DNA of 12,326 bases from VGSZ01 sp044349155 (GTDB taxonomy: Bacteria > Myxococcota > UBA727 > VGSZ01): assembly GCA_044349155.1 (NCBI GenBank), contig JBIKRQ010000189.1, positions 1-12,326 of the forward strand, given 5' to 3'. Shown in pieces: positions 1-6,037 of the stretch. Below the pieces are notes generated by a model that did not search any database, was not told where the DNA came from, and was given only the letters and a program-made list of their open reading frames with translations. How positions within the stretch are numbered: the first letter of the stretch is position 1; every line of letters begins with the position of its first letter. A program made the position numbers and the translations under genes.

Positions 1-33
1 TACGTCTTTCTGCTGGGATGTACTTGCGAAAGT

Positions 34-45
34 GAACGAATGTTT
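34..45. repeat. degenerate copy of the palindrome upstream of the hydrolase
   Basis: GAACGAATGTTT differs from the consensus at the two bases after GAACGA. It shares the leading AGTGAACGA with the copy at 4467. It ends 12 bp before the hydrolase ATG. The rest of positions 1-57 shows nothing that I can name. Confidence 0.55.
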
Positions 46-57
46 TGATGCTGGGCC

Positions 58-834
58 ATGCCACACCTTCAGCTTCCCGGCGTAGCACTCCACGTTGAAG
101 TCACCGGGAACGGGCCGCCGCTGCTGTTTCTGCATGGCCTTGGCAGCAGTGGCCTCGACTGGCGCGCCATCACGCCGGCGTTTTCCGATCGGCAGGTGAT
201 GGTGCCCGACGTGCGCGGTCACGGCCGCAGCGAGAAACCTGCAGGCGCCTATGGGGTTCCGTTGTTTGCTCGCGACATCGCTGCCCTGCTCGATCACCTT
301 GGGCTGCGCGATGTCGACGTGGTGGGGCTGTCGATGGGCGGGATGATTGGCCTGCAGCTGAGCCTCGACCGCCCCGACCTCGTGAAGCGGCTGGTGGTGC
401 TCAACAGTGGCCCCGAAGTGGTGCCGCGTGGCGTGACGCAGTGGCTGCAGATGGCGGTGCGCTTCGTTGTGACGCTGCTGTTTGGCCCACGTCGGTTGGC
501 ACCGCTGGTGGCGAAGAAGCTGTTTCCGTTTCCGCACCAGCAGGCCCTGCGTGACGAGGTGCAAACACGCATCGCGGCCAACGATCCGTGGGCCTACCTG
601 CGTGCATCGTGGGGCTTGCTTGGATGGTCGGTGGTGCAGCGATTGTCGTCGTTGCGCCTGCCGGTGCTCGTGATCAGCGGTGATCGCGACTACACGCCCA
701 TCGAGCAAAAGCGCGCGTGGATGGCCCACATCAGCGGTGCCCGCCTCGAGGTGGTGGCCGATTCCGGACACGCCACACCCGGCGACCAACCCGAAGCACT
801 CACGGCGTTGCTGGTGCCGTTTCTGCGTCCGTAG
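58..834 (+). CDS. alpha/beta-fold hydrolase
   Basis: A 258-aa cytoplasmic hydrolase of the alpha/beta-hydrolase superfamily; no signal peptide is visible. The full set of family landmarks is present: the oxyanion-hole segment HGLG at residues 26-29, the DVRGHGRS segment at 51-58, the nucleophile elbow GLSMGG with Ser92, the probable acid Asp211 in GDRDYTP, and the catalytic His238 in DSGHATP. Length is normal for the family. Substrate cannot be predicted; such proteins are often annotated as carboxylesterase, 3-oxoadipate enol-lactonase or haloperoxidase-like. The start ATG at 58 gives the canonical N-terminus, although no clear Shine-Dalgarno precedes it; a degenerate copy of the dispersed palindrome sits 13-24 bp upstream. 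The 3' end overlaps the convergent minus-strand lipoprotein gene by 35 bp. Family assignment is secure, specific function unknown. Confidence 0.93.
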   Translation: MPHLQLPGVALHVEVTGNGPPLLFLHGLGSSGLDWRAITPAFSDRQVMVPDVRGHGRSEKPAGAYGVPLFARDIAALLDHLGLRDVDVVGLSMGGMIGLQLSLDRPDLVKRLVVLNSGPEVVPRGVTQWLQMAVRFVVTLLFGPRRLAPLVAKKLFPFPHQQALRDEVQTRIAANDPWAYLRASWGLLGWSVVQRLSSLRLPVLVISGDRDYTPIEQKRAWMAHISGARLEVVADSGHATPGDQPEALTALLVPFLRP

Positions 835-1393
835 CTGCATCGGTCGCTGCGGGTTCTGCCGCTGGAACGATCGTTTCCTCGACGACGTTGCTGGCGGCGG
901 CCGGCTCGGGCGGTGGTGCTTTTGGCAACTGCACGCTCATGAACGCGCGGCCCACCGGGGTCGCTTTCACCTGCTGGCACACCTCGAGGAACATCTTCGT
1001 ATCGGCCTGATACGCGCGCTCCATGCGCTCGGCCTGCGCCCACACCGCCTGCGCCTTCTGCGTTTCGCCGATGGGCCAGAACAACAGCATGACGAGGTCG
1101 ATGGGCCAGGCGAGCGGGCAGCCCCACACCATGCCCACGGTGAAGCTGGCATCGCGGCTGGCGGTGACCAACTGGTGGCGCAACATCTCGCAGCGCTCGA
1201 GCTGCTTCGCTTCGCGGGCGCCAAACAGCGCGGCACGCTCGGCCGCGGTGTCAGCGTAGCGTTGCTCGGCATCGGCTCTGGTCTCGACACCGGCGAGGGA
1301 ACGATCGTTCTCGCCCCAGGCGCGGCCGTAGCTCTCAAACGTTTGGCAGCCCGACACGGCCGCGAGAATGGCCAGCACCACCAGATGTTTCAT
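800..1393 (-). CDS. small lipoprotein, last gene of the envelope cluster
   Basis: A 197-aa predicted lipoprotein of unrecognised family. Residues 1-15 form a lipoprotein signal ending in AAVSG with lipid-attachment Cys16. Residues about 36-80 are charged and helix-prone (coiled-coil-like). A strongly hydrophobic stretch with Trp and Pro follows at about 84-109, then another charged helix to about 155, and a Pro/Ala/Glu-rich low-complexity tail from about 158. The ATG at 1393 overlaps the stop of the upstream 604-aa lipoprotein gene as ATGA, and a GGAG lies 5 nt upstream inside that gene, so translation is probably coupled and the two products may act together. Two exact copies of the dispersed palindrome fall inside this short gene, one encoding NDRS (residues 29-32) and one encoding ETIV (173-176) in a different frame. 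An in-frame extension to 1939 exists but lacks a signal and lies antisense-free within the upstream gene, so it was rejected. Confidence 0.82.
   Translation of the reverse strand: MKHLVVLAILAAVSGCQTFESYGRAWGENDRSLAGVETRADAEQRYADTAAERAALFGAREAKQLERCEMLRHQLVTASRDASFTVGMVWGCPLAWPIDLVMLLFWPIGETQKAQAVWAQAERMERAYQADTKMFLEVCQQVKATPVGRAFMSVQLPKAPPPEPAAASNVVEETIVPAAEPAATDAATDAETAPATP
865..876. repeat. dispersed palindrome, exact core copy 1
   Basis: GAACGATCGTTT, containing the exact core AACGATCGTT. It lies in the tail of the 197-aa lipoprotein gene, where the minus strand reads it as part of E-T-I-V (codon phase 2). Confidence 0.9.
1299..1310. repeat. dispersed palindrome, exact core copy 2
   Basis: GAACGATCGTTC, a perfect 12-bp palindrome, 434 bp from copy 1 and in the same gene. 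The minus strand reads it as N-D-R-S, a different phase from copy 1. Confidence 0.92.
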
Positions 1394-3204
1394 GGCTGCT
1401 CCGCTGCGGGCACTGCTTCGGGTTGAACGACGGGCTCGCTGGCAGGCACGGCCACGGTGGGCACCAACAACTCGATGCGTTCTGGGAGCGCGTGGACGAA
1501 GCGGGGATCGGCCTCGGCGTTGACGACGGAGCCCGCCAACCAGGCCAAACCGCCGATGCCTGCCACGACGGCGCCGACCGTGATGGTGGCCATGGCGACG
1601 CCGACGCAGGCCTCGTCGCCACTGCCCTGCGAGGCTTGTTGCTTCGCCTTGCCCTTCGGCCGCGACGACGAAGATGACGACGACGACGACGCGCTGCGAC
1701 CGCCGCACGACCCCAACATGGTGAAGCCGGTCTCGAGCAGGCCACGCGCCGACCACGTCGCGAGGGTCGACACGACAGCGCTGCTCGCCTTGAACATCGC
1801 TCGCCCCTGCAAGATCGCATCGAAGCGACGGCCCACCACCGTGGTGGCCTGCACCGAGCTTGACCAGACTTCGAGGGCCGCGACCGAGGCATTCGACGAC
1901 GACAACGCTGCTGGCGCGCGGCTGCCATCTTTGCCGCACAACGTGGCGACGAAACCAGCACCATCGCGCTCGCCGCGAATGCCACAGGTGGCAGCACCGG
2001 CGTCGACCGCGCTCATGCGCAAGGCCGTGGTGCTTTGCGCTCCGTCGCGCGGCACCACGCGCGCCACTTCGAGGTAGTCGCCCTCGCGCACCACCATGGG
2101 ACCAAGGCCCGAGAAGCGCAGCTGCACACGCGCCGTGCGCAACTGCCGCAGACTTTCGTCGGTGAGGGCTGTCGACGTTGTCAGCGCTTCGGTGAACGAT
2201 CGTTTCGCTGCCACGGTGTCGGGCAGATGCGCCAGGATGCCCGCGAGTTCCTTCACGGCCTCAGCGATGTGCGCGCGCACAAACTGCCTGGCGGTGGACG
2301 TGTCGGCAAACCTGCCGCCGGCGGCCTCGGTCGCCACGCGCAAGGCATCGGCGAACTCGGGCAGCGCCATGATTTCGTCGGCGCGACGCATCACCACGGC
2401 GACGGCGTCGGCCCCGCCCGCGAGCACTTCGTCAACGCTCGTGGCGCGCGGATTGTTGGCGAGCGTGGTGAGCAGCCCCAACTTGAACAGCTCAGCACCC
2501 ACCAACGTGGCCACCGCTTCGCGACGTGGCGCATGCAGCGTGGCTTCGTCGACGAGGGCGCGTGCGGCGGCTTCGGCAGCAGCGTAGCGGTAGGTGAGGC
2601 GGAGACCTTCTTCGGCGCGGCGCACGTCTTCGGGGCGGCCGTTGGTTTCGGCGAGGCAGTAGACACTCAACGCGTACACGGCGGCAGCGTCGGTCCCAAA
2701 CGCCAAACGCTGCCAGCGCACGTCGAGAAACTCGGCCGCCTTCAACGTGGGCAGGGCCAGATCGCAGCGGCCGTTAACCGCATCGGTGAGCGCCAACGTG
2801 GTGGCCGCCAACACACGCTCGTGAGGTCGACCGCGGTAGGCGGTGTTGCGATCGGGCGTGAACGCGACGCTCATGTTTTCGGGATCGCGCAGGTCTTCGA
2901 AGCTGGTGAACGCTTGTTCCAGCACGGCACGCGCGCGAGCAACGTCGTCGTCGGACTTCGCGCGGCGCAGCAGCGAAAACGCCTGCTCCAACTCAACCAG
3001 CGTGGCGTCGCGGGGCTCGGCTGCCACGGCACGACGCACGACATCGTCGCTGACCGGGCGAAGCTGAACGAGCGGGTCGAGTTCGCTCGGCGAGAACGAC
3101 ACGCCGCCCGGTGTGGCACACGCACCAGCGAGCGTGAGCAGTGCAAGCACAGCCAGCACCAGCTGTGCCCCAGGGCGTCGTCGACGAGGTGCCTGGCCGT
3201 GCAT
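1390..3204 (-). CDS. COG3014-type lipoprotein, large
   Basis: A 604-aa predicted outer-membrane lipoprotein. The Arg-rich N-terminus and hydrophobic segment end in LAGA with Cys29. Residues about 66-215 resemble the helical, TPR-like part of COG3014: a stretch around YRGRPHER (123-130) followed by an Ala/Leu-rich pair of helices. The C-terminus contains ADPRFVHALPERIEL (565-579), which resembles the AD-R-W-x-LP-x-I ending I recall for COG3014. Between them lies a nine-serine run (506-514), a Lys/Gln linker and a Gly/Ala-rich hydrophobic segment (about 534-562). COG3014 proteins are, as I recall, encoded beside LpoB and YcfL in several Gammaproteobacteria; their role is not established. The start at 3204 is the only one giving a lipoprotein signal, but its Shine-Dalgarno is weak. 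Codons for KRSF (334-337) are an exact copy of the dispersed palindrome. Assignment to COG3014 rests on pattern recognition. Confidence 0.75.
   Translation of the reverse strand: MHGQAPRRRRPGAQLVLAVLALLTLAGACATPGGVSFSPSELDPLVQLRPVSDDVVRRAVAAEPRDATLVELEQAFSLLRRAKSDDDVARARAVLEQAFTSFEDLRDPENMSVAFTPDRNTAYRGRPHERVLAATTLALTDAVNGRCDLALPTLKAAEFLDVRWQRLAFGTDAAAVYALSVYCLAETNGRPEDVRRAEEGLRLTYRYAAAEAAARALVDEATLHAPRREAVATLVGAELFKLGLLTTLANNPRATSVDEVLAGGADAVAVVMRRADEIMALPEFADALRVATEAAGGRFADTSTARQFVRAHIAEAVKELAGILAHLPDTVAAKRSFTEALTTSTALTDESLRQLRTARVQLRFSGLGPMVVREGDYLEVARVVPRDGAQSTTALRMSAVDAGAATCGIRGERDGAGFVATLCGKDGSRAPAALSSSNASVAALEVWSSSVQATTVVGRRFDAILQGRAMFKASSAVVSTLATWSARGLLETGFTMLGSCGGRSASSSSSSSSSRPKGKAKQQASQGSGDEACVGVAMATITVGAVVAGIGGLAWLAGSVVNAEADPRFVHALPERIELLVPTVAVPASEPVVQPEAVPAAEQP
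1399..1402 (-). promoter_or_regulatory. internal ribosome binding site at the ATGA overlap
   Basis: GGAG on the minus strand, 5 nt before ATG 1393 and inside the end of the 604-aa lipoprotein gene. With the ATGA stop-start overlap (1390-1393) this points to translational coupling. Confidence 0.75.
1663..1689 (-). repeat. Ser-codon trinucleotide repeat
   Basis: Nine consecutive Ser codons (TCG with one TCT and one TCA) in the 604-aa lipoprotein gene, giving Ser506-Ser514. It is a low-complexity linker before a Lys/Gln-rich stretch and a hydrophobic segment. Confidence 0.9.
2194..2205. repeat. dispersed palindrome, exact core copy 3
   Basis: GAACGATCGTTT inside the 604-aa lipoprotein gene; the minus strand reads K-R-S-F, the third possible phase. 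Confidence 0.9.
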
Positions 3205-3224
3205 GAGGTGCGTTGTCCGTTTCT

Positions 3225-3947
3225 TCAGCGCAGGGGGTGGTTGGCAGCGGCGAGCAAGCCATCAGCGATTGCCCGGCCCAGCAACGGTCGCAGGGCGATG
3301 GCACCACCCTGCCCCGGCCCGGTGCGCAACGCCAACAACGCGCCGTCGGCCATGCGCACCACACGCACGATGAAGATGGGACCGCCCAGCGCTTGCGACG
3401 GCTGGTACGACACGAGGATGTCGCTGCCCGCGCGCGTCATCTCGTTGAACTGCACATGCCCGTTGGCGTCGGCCGCCTTCTTCTCGGCATCGACGATGCG
3501 GTTGGCATCGGCCATGCTGACCTCGACGAAGCGCACGCCGGCGGTCGCCAGGTCCTGCTGCAGCAACGCGAGCTGTTGCACCGCGAAGCCGTTGTCCATC
3601 GGCAGAATCGCAAACGGGCGGTACGTCGACGGCACAGTGAGCGACTGCTGGTACGGCATGCCGAACGCGTTGCCCTCGATGATGCGCGCTGCACCCAGAG
3701 GGTTGGCCACGGGCAGCTGATAGCTGTCGCGGATGAAACCGATCGTGGGGCTGCCCGCGGCGACGTAGGCGGCCTGCAGTTCGGCCGTGCTCACCATGGG
3801 CGTGCTGACCGCTGCGTGCTGCTCGATCACTTCGGCTTTGGGCACCTGCTGGGCCGGCAACCGACCACCACCAGGGGTACTGGCACAGCCGACCAACACA
3901 CTCGACGCAAGCACAACGGCAGACGAGGCAACAACAAGACGACGCAT
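3225..3947 (-). CDS. lipoprotein with LpoB/CsgG-like features
   Basis: A 240-aa predicted lipoprotein: MRRL, a hydrophobic segment and lipobox LVGC with Cys21. Residues 110-120 read RPFAILPMDNG, which parallels IAVLPLDNQ in the LpoB homologue encoded two genes upstream. After a helix (about 122-136) come a strand GVRFVEVS (137-144), a segment TRAGSDILVSY (171-181) that parallels GADYLLRG of LpoB, and strands around IFIVRVVRMADGALLAL (191-207) that parallel the LpoB end. I infer a divergent member of the LpoB/CsgG/TolB-N fold, not a recognised named family. The start at 3947 is chosen over an in-frame start at 3995 because it gives a standard lipoprotein signal and has GGAG 8 nt upstream. It lies 20 bp upstream of the 604-aa lipoprotein gene and 53 bp downstream of the YcfL-like gene, consistent with one operon. 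Confidence 0.78.
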   Translation of the reverse strand: MRRLVVASSAVVLASSVLVGCASTPGGGRLPAQQVPKAEVIEQHAAVSTPMVSTAELQAAYVAAGSPTIGFIRDSYQLPVANPLGAARIIEGNAFGMPYQQSLTVPSTYRPFAILPMDNGFAVQQLALLQQDLATAGVRFVEVSMADANRIVDAEKKAADANGHVQFNEMTRAGSDILVSYQPSQALGGPIFIVRVVRMADGALLALRTGPGQGGAIALRPLLGRAIADGLLAAANHPLR

Positions 3948-3955
3948 AAGACGCA

Positions 3956-3959
3956 CTCC
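3956..3959 (-). promoter_or_regulatory. ribosome binding site deciding the 240-aa lipoprotein start
   Basis: GGAG on the minus strand, 8 nt before ATG 3947. It favours this start over the in-frame start at 3995. Confidence 0.7.
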
Positions 3960-3981
3960 GCGGGCCGGAAACAACGACGGG

Positions 3982-3993
3982 GAACGATCGATC
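3982..3993. repeat. degenerate copy of the palindrome before the 240-aa lipoprotein gene
   Basis: GAACGATCGATC has one mismatch to the 12-bp consensus. It lies in the gap between the YcfL-like and 240-aa lipoprotein genes, 35-46 bp upstream of the latter's ATG. Confidence 0.6.
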
Positions 3994-4000
3994 ACCTCAC

Positions 4001-4426
4001 TCAGGATGCGCGCTGACGCAGCACCACACGCAGCTGATGGCCCGTGCGGTTGATGCCCTTCATCGTGAAGCTGCGCTCCTGGCGGGCCTCGAGAGCCACG
4101 TCTTCGAAGTTGGTGGCGTCGACCTTCACGCCCTTGCTGTCGATGACCTCCAGGCTGACCTGGATGGCGCGCGCCTCGCCGGTGCGGTTGTGCAGGATGA
4201 CATCGACGGTGCCGCCATCGCGGTTCTCGGCGTTGACGCTGACCACTTCAACTTCGGCGCAGACCACGCCACGGCCGCAGTAGACCTCGCCCCACGACGC
4301 GGGCACGGTGACCGGGTTGTCGATGGCCCCGCCCACCGCGGTTTCCGCGTAGCGAACCTGGGCGCAGCCACTGAAAAACACGACCGCACAAGCGGCAGAC
4401 AACAGGCCGAACACGAGCTTTTGCAT
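4001..4426 (-). CDS. YcfL-like (DUF1425) lipoprotein
   Basis: A 141-aa predicted lipoprotein with a short signal ending FFSG and Cys21. The mature part is a single beta-rich domain: strands around VVCAEVEVVSVN, TVDVILHNRTG, AIQVSLEVIDSKG and a closing TGHQLRVVLRQ. The order 'neighbouring-strand, V-x-L-x-V-x-D-x-x-G, then an Arg-containing final strand' resembles YcfL/DUF1425 of E. coli, where ycfL lies next to lpoB. Here too it lies next to an LpoB gene, 75 bp downstream of it, which supports the call more than sequence similarity does. The ATG at 4426 is preceded by GGAG at 6 nt spacing. Function of YcfL is unknown; a role with LpoB at the outer membrane is an inference from neighbourhood. 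A generic beta-sandwich lipoprotein is the alternative. Confidence 0.72.
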   Translation of the reverse strand: MQKLVFGLLSAACAVVFFSGCAQVRYAETAVGGAIDNPVTVPASWGEVYCGRGVVCAEVEVVSVNAENRDGGTVDVILHNRTGEARAIQVSLEVIDSKGVKVDATNFEDVALEARQERSFTMKGINRTGHQLRVVLRQRAS

Positions 4427-4466
4427 GAAAGACTCCGAGCGCTCACGAGGCGCGCGCGATAGTAGT

Positions 4467-4478
4467 GAACGATTGTTC
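4467..4478. repeat. degenerate copy of the palindrome before the YcfL-like gene
   Basis: GAACGATTGTTC has one mismatch to the consensus. It lies in the LpoB-YcfL gap, 41-52 bp upstream of the YcfL-like ATG. Confidence 0.65.
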
Positions 4479-4501
4479 TGACGTCGACAGCGGGGCGAGA
4501 C

Positions 4502-5128
4502 CTACTGGTAGACCACGCCGGTCTCGGCGGCCTTCTTCGTCTCGTAGTCGTCCATCCACAAGATGGCGCCGGTCTCGGCGTTCACGAGCTTGAACGAGTA
4601 GACGATGTAGTCGGAGGTGACATCACCGGCGGACTTGGTGAGCGAGCGCATTTCACCGCGCAGCAGGTAGTCGGCACCGGCCATGGCTTCGGTGGTGTTG
4701 CCCGCGTCGTACAAGCCGCCACGCTTTTTGGCGCGCTCCTCGAGGACGGCGGCTTCACTGTCGCGTGCGAGGAACGACAAACGACCAGCGCTCTTGTTCA
4801 CGAGTTCTTTGACGAGCTTGTTTTGGATGAGCACCGGGTCGATGCGAAAGCGGCTCTGGTTGTCGAGGGGGAGCACGGCAATCTGCGGGACCTCGCCAGC
4901 CTTCGGCCAGTTGATGCCGATGAGCGAGCGCGAGATGCGTTCGGCGATGGTGCGGACGTCGCCAGAGTCGGTGCCGGTACCACCGAGGTTGTCGTCGGCG
5001 TCGGGGTCGAGGATGCGCGTTTTCGTTTGCGCTGGCGTGCCGCACGCGGTGGCTCCGGCAACCGAGGCAACAACAGCAGCAGTGAGCGCCACAGACAGCA
5101 GCGACACGAACGAACGACGACGACGCAT
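4502..5128 (-). CDS. lpoB: LpoB-type penicillin-binding-protein activator lipoprotein
   Basis: A 208-aa lipoprotein of the LpoB/CsgG family. The signal runs MRRRR to AGATA with Cys29 as lipid site. A DVRTIAERI helix (57-65) precedes the core strand IAVLPLDNQ (83-91), then the long helix IQNKLVKELV (101-110), the strand LSFLARDS (117-124), GADYLLRGEM (151-160) and the final hairpin YSFKLVNAETGAILWMDDYE (177-196), which is the order seen in LpoB. In E. coli, LpoB spans the periplasm from the outer membrane and stimulates PBP1B; whether this homologue has that role outside Gammaproteobacteria is not known. ATG at 5128 is preferred over GTG at 5200 because it starts a clean lipoprotein signal and has GGAG 7 nt upstream. 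It heads the lipoprotein run, 147 bp below the barrel-like gene, so it may have its own promoter there. CsgG-family lipoprotein of other role is the alternative. Confidence 0.85.
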   Translation of the reverse strand: MRRRRSFVSLLSVALTAAVVASVAGATACGTPAQTKTRILDPDADDNLGGTGTDSGDVRTIAERISRSLIGINWPKAGEVPQIAVLPLDNQSRFRIDPVLIQNKLVKELVNKSAGRLSFLARDSEAAVLEERAKKRGGLYDAGNTTEAMAGADYLLRGEMRSLTKSAGDVTSDYIVYSFKLVNAETGAILWMDDYETKKAAETGVVYQ

Positions 5129-5135
5129 GAGACGG

Positions 5136-5139
5136 CTCC
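5136..5139 (-). promoter_or_regulatory. ribosome binding site deciding the LpoB start
   Basis: GGAG on the minus strand, 7 nt before ATG 5128. It favours this start over the in-frame GTG at 5200. Confidence 0.75.
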
Positions 5140-5143
5140 ACAG

Positions 5144-5157
5144 GTTCCGGGCGGAAC
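5144..5157. promoter_or_regulatory. inverted repeat GTTCCG-GG-CGGAAC in the LpoB leader
   Basis: Perfect 6-bp arms separated by 2 bp, starting 16 bp upstream of the LpoB ATG in the 147-bp gap (5129-5275). It could be an operator or a small RNA hairpin near the ribosome binding site; it may also be chance. Nothing else is recognised in this gap. Confidence 0.35.
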
Positions 5158-5275
5158 AACAAGGTACGCGGCAGACGGTGGGGTCGGCGGCGCTATTCAC
5201 GCGTCGCTCGAACCATCGGCCGAGGATCTCACTGGTGGTACCGCGATACGTCGCCGACGACGAGCGAGCCGCTCT

Positions 5276-6019
5276 CTACAGCGGAATCGTGAAGCGGTGC
5301 TGGATCAGCAGGAACGGGCCGCCGAGGTGCCACAGGCTGTTGTCGGGCCCCACTTCGAAGATCGAGCGCCCCAACGCCTGCGGCACAAACAGATCGGACG
5401 ACCACCCCGCTGACAACCGCAACTCGTTTGTGACGAGCAGCTCGCCCGATAGCGCCAGGTGCACGCCGGGACGCAGCACAAACGTCGACGACGGAGCAGC
5501 CACCGAACCACCGCCGAGGGTGCTGGAGTGCATGTAGAGCGCAACGAAGTCGACGTCGGCCTCGACGTGCACGTCGAAGCGCTCGGTGTCGACGAGGTTG
5601 AGGCCGAGGCCGAACGGGCGCCAGATGCCGCCGTACAGCCCGGTGTTCCAGATCGCGGGTGACACGACGAGCACCTCGGGCACGAGCGCCAACCACCATG
5701 GGCGCACGCGAATCTCGTTCATCCTCGACGCGGTGCCTCGGGCCCACGCCGGAATCTGCGAGCGATGACGACGGATGAGGGCCTGATCGACGACGGCGGC
5801 CATCTGCAGTTGCAGGCCCGCGTAGGCGACCTGGTCGAACGTGGCGGGCGGGTTCGGGATGAGCGCGATGGGCCCCCAGCCGACCTCGACGGGGATCTCT
5901 GCGGGTGGTGCTTCGACCCGTGCGGCAGGCGGGTGACGACGTGCAGAACGACGCCGTGACGGGCGCGCCTCGGCGGTGGTGGCGAGCAAAGACAACACAA
6001 GCAGCACGATCAACGGCAC
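5276..6019 (-). CDS. secreted, probable outer-membrane beta-barrel protein
   Basis: A 247-aa protein of no family I recognise. The GTG start at 6019 gives a signal peptide (residues 1-18, VPLIVLLVLSLLATTAEA) with a signal-peptidase-I type AEA site, and a GGAGG lies 5 nt upstream. An Arg-rich, Pro-rich linker follows (19-43). From about residue 105 the sequence is a series of short amphipathic segments with alternating hydrophobic residues and aromatic caps: WWLALVPEVLVV, YGGIWRPFGLGLNLV, RFDVHVEADVDFVALYM, TFVLRPGVHLALSGELLV, ELRLSAGWSSDLFV, and the C-terminal FLLIQHRFTIPL. That pattern fits outer-membrane beta-strands, but eight or so strands is an estimate. An in-frame upstream extension to 6475 is antisense to the kinase gene and lacks a signal. 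It is the first gene of the minus-strand envelope cluster and diverges from the kinase across an 18-bp gap. Confidence 0.8.
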   Translation of the reverse strand: MPLIVLLVLSLLATTAEARPSRRRSARRHPPAARVEAPPAEIPVEVGWGPIALIPNPPATFDQVAYAGLQLQMAAVVDQALIRRHRSQIPAWARGTASRMNEIRVRPWWLALVPEVLVVSPAIWNTGLYGGIWRPFGLGLNLVDTERFDVHVEADVDFVALYMHSSTLGGGSVAAPSSTFVLRPGVHLALSGELLVTNELRLSAGWSSDLFVPQALGRSIFEVGPDNSLWHLGGPFLLIQHRFTIPL

Positions 6020-6024
6020 GATCG

Positions 6025-6029
6025 CCTCC
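6025..6029 (-). promoter_or_regulatory. ribosome binding site deciding the GTG start at 6019
   Basis: The minus strand reads GGAGG, 5 nt before GTG at 6019. This strong site, together with the signal peptide it would translate, fixes the start of the barrel-like gene and rejects the longer antisense extension. Confidence 0.85.
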
Positions 6030-6037
6030 GACGCTGT

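Noticed and set aside
2035..3720. Long plus-strand open frame (561 codons) opposite the lipoprotein genes
   Set aside because: It spans two well-supported minus-strand lipoprotein genes and their gap, is rich in His/Arg/Gln as expected for an antisense frame of GC-rich genes, and shows no domain.
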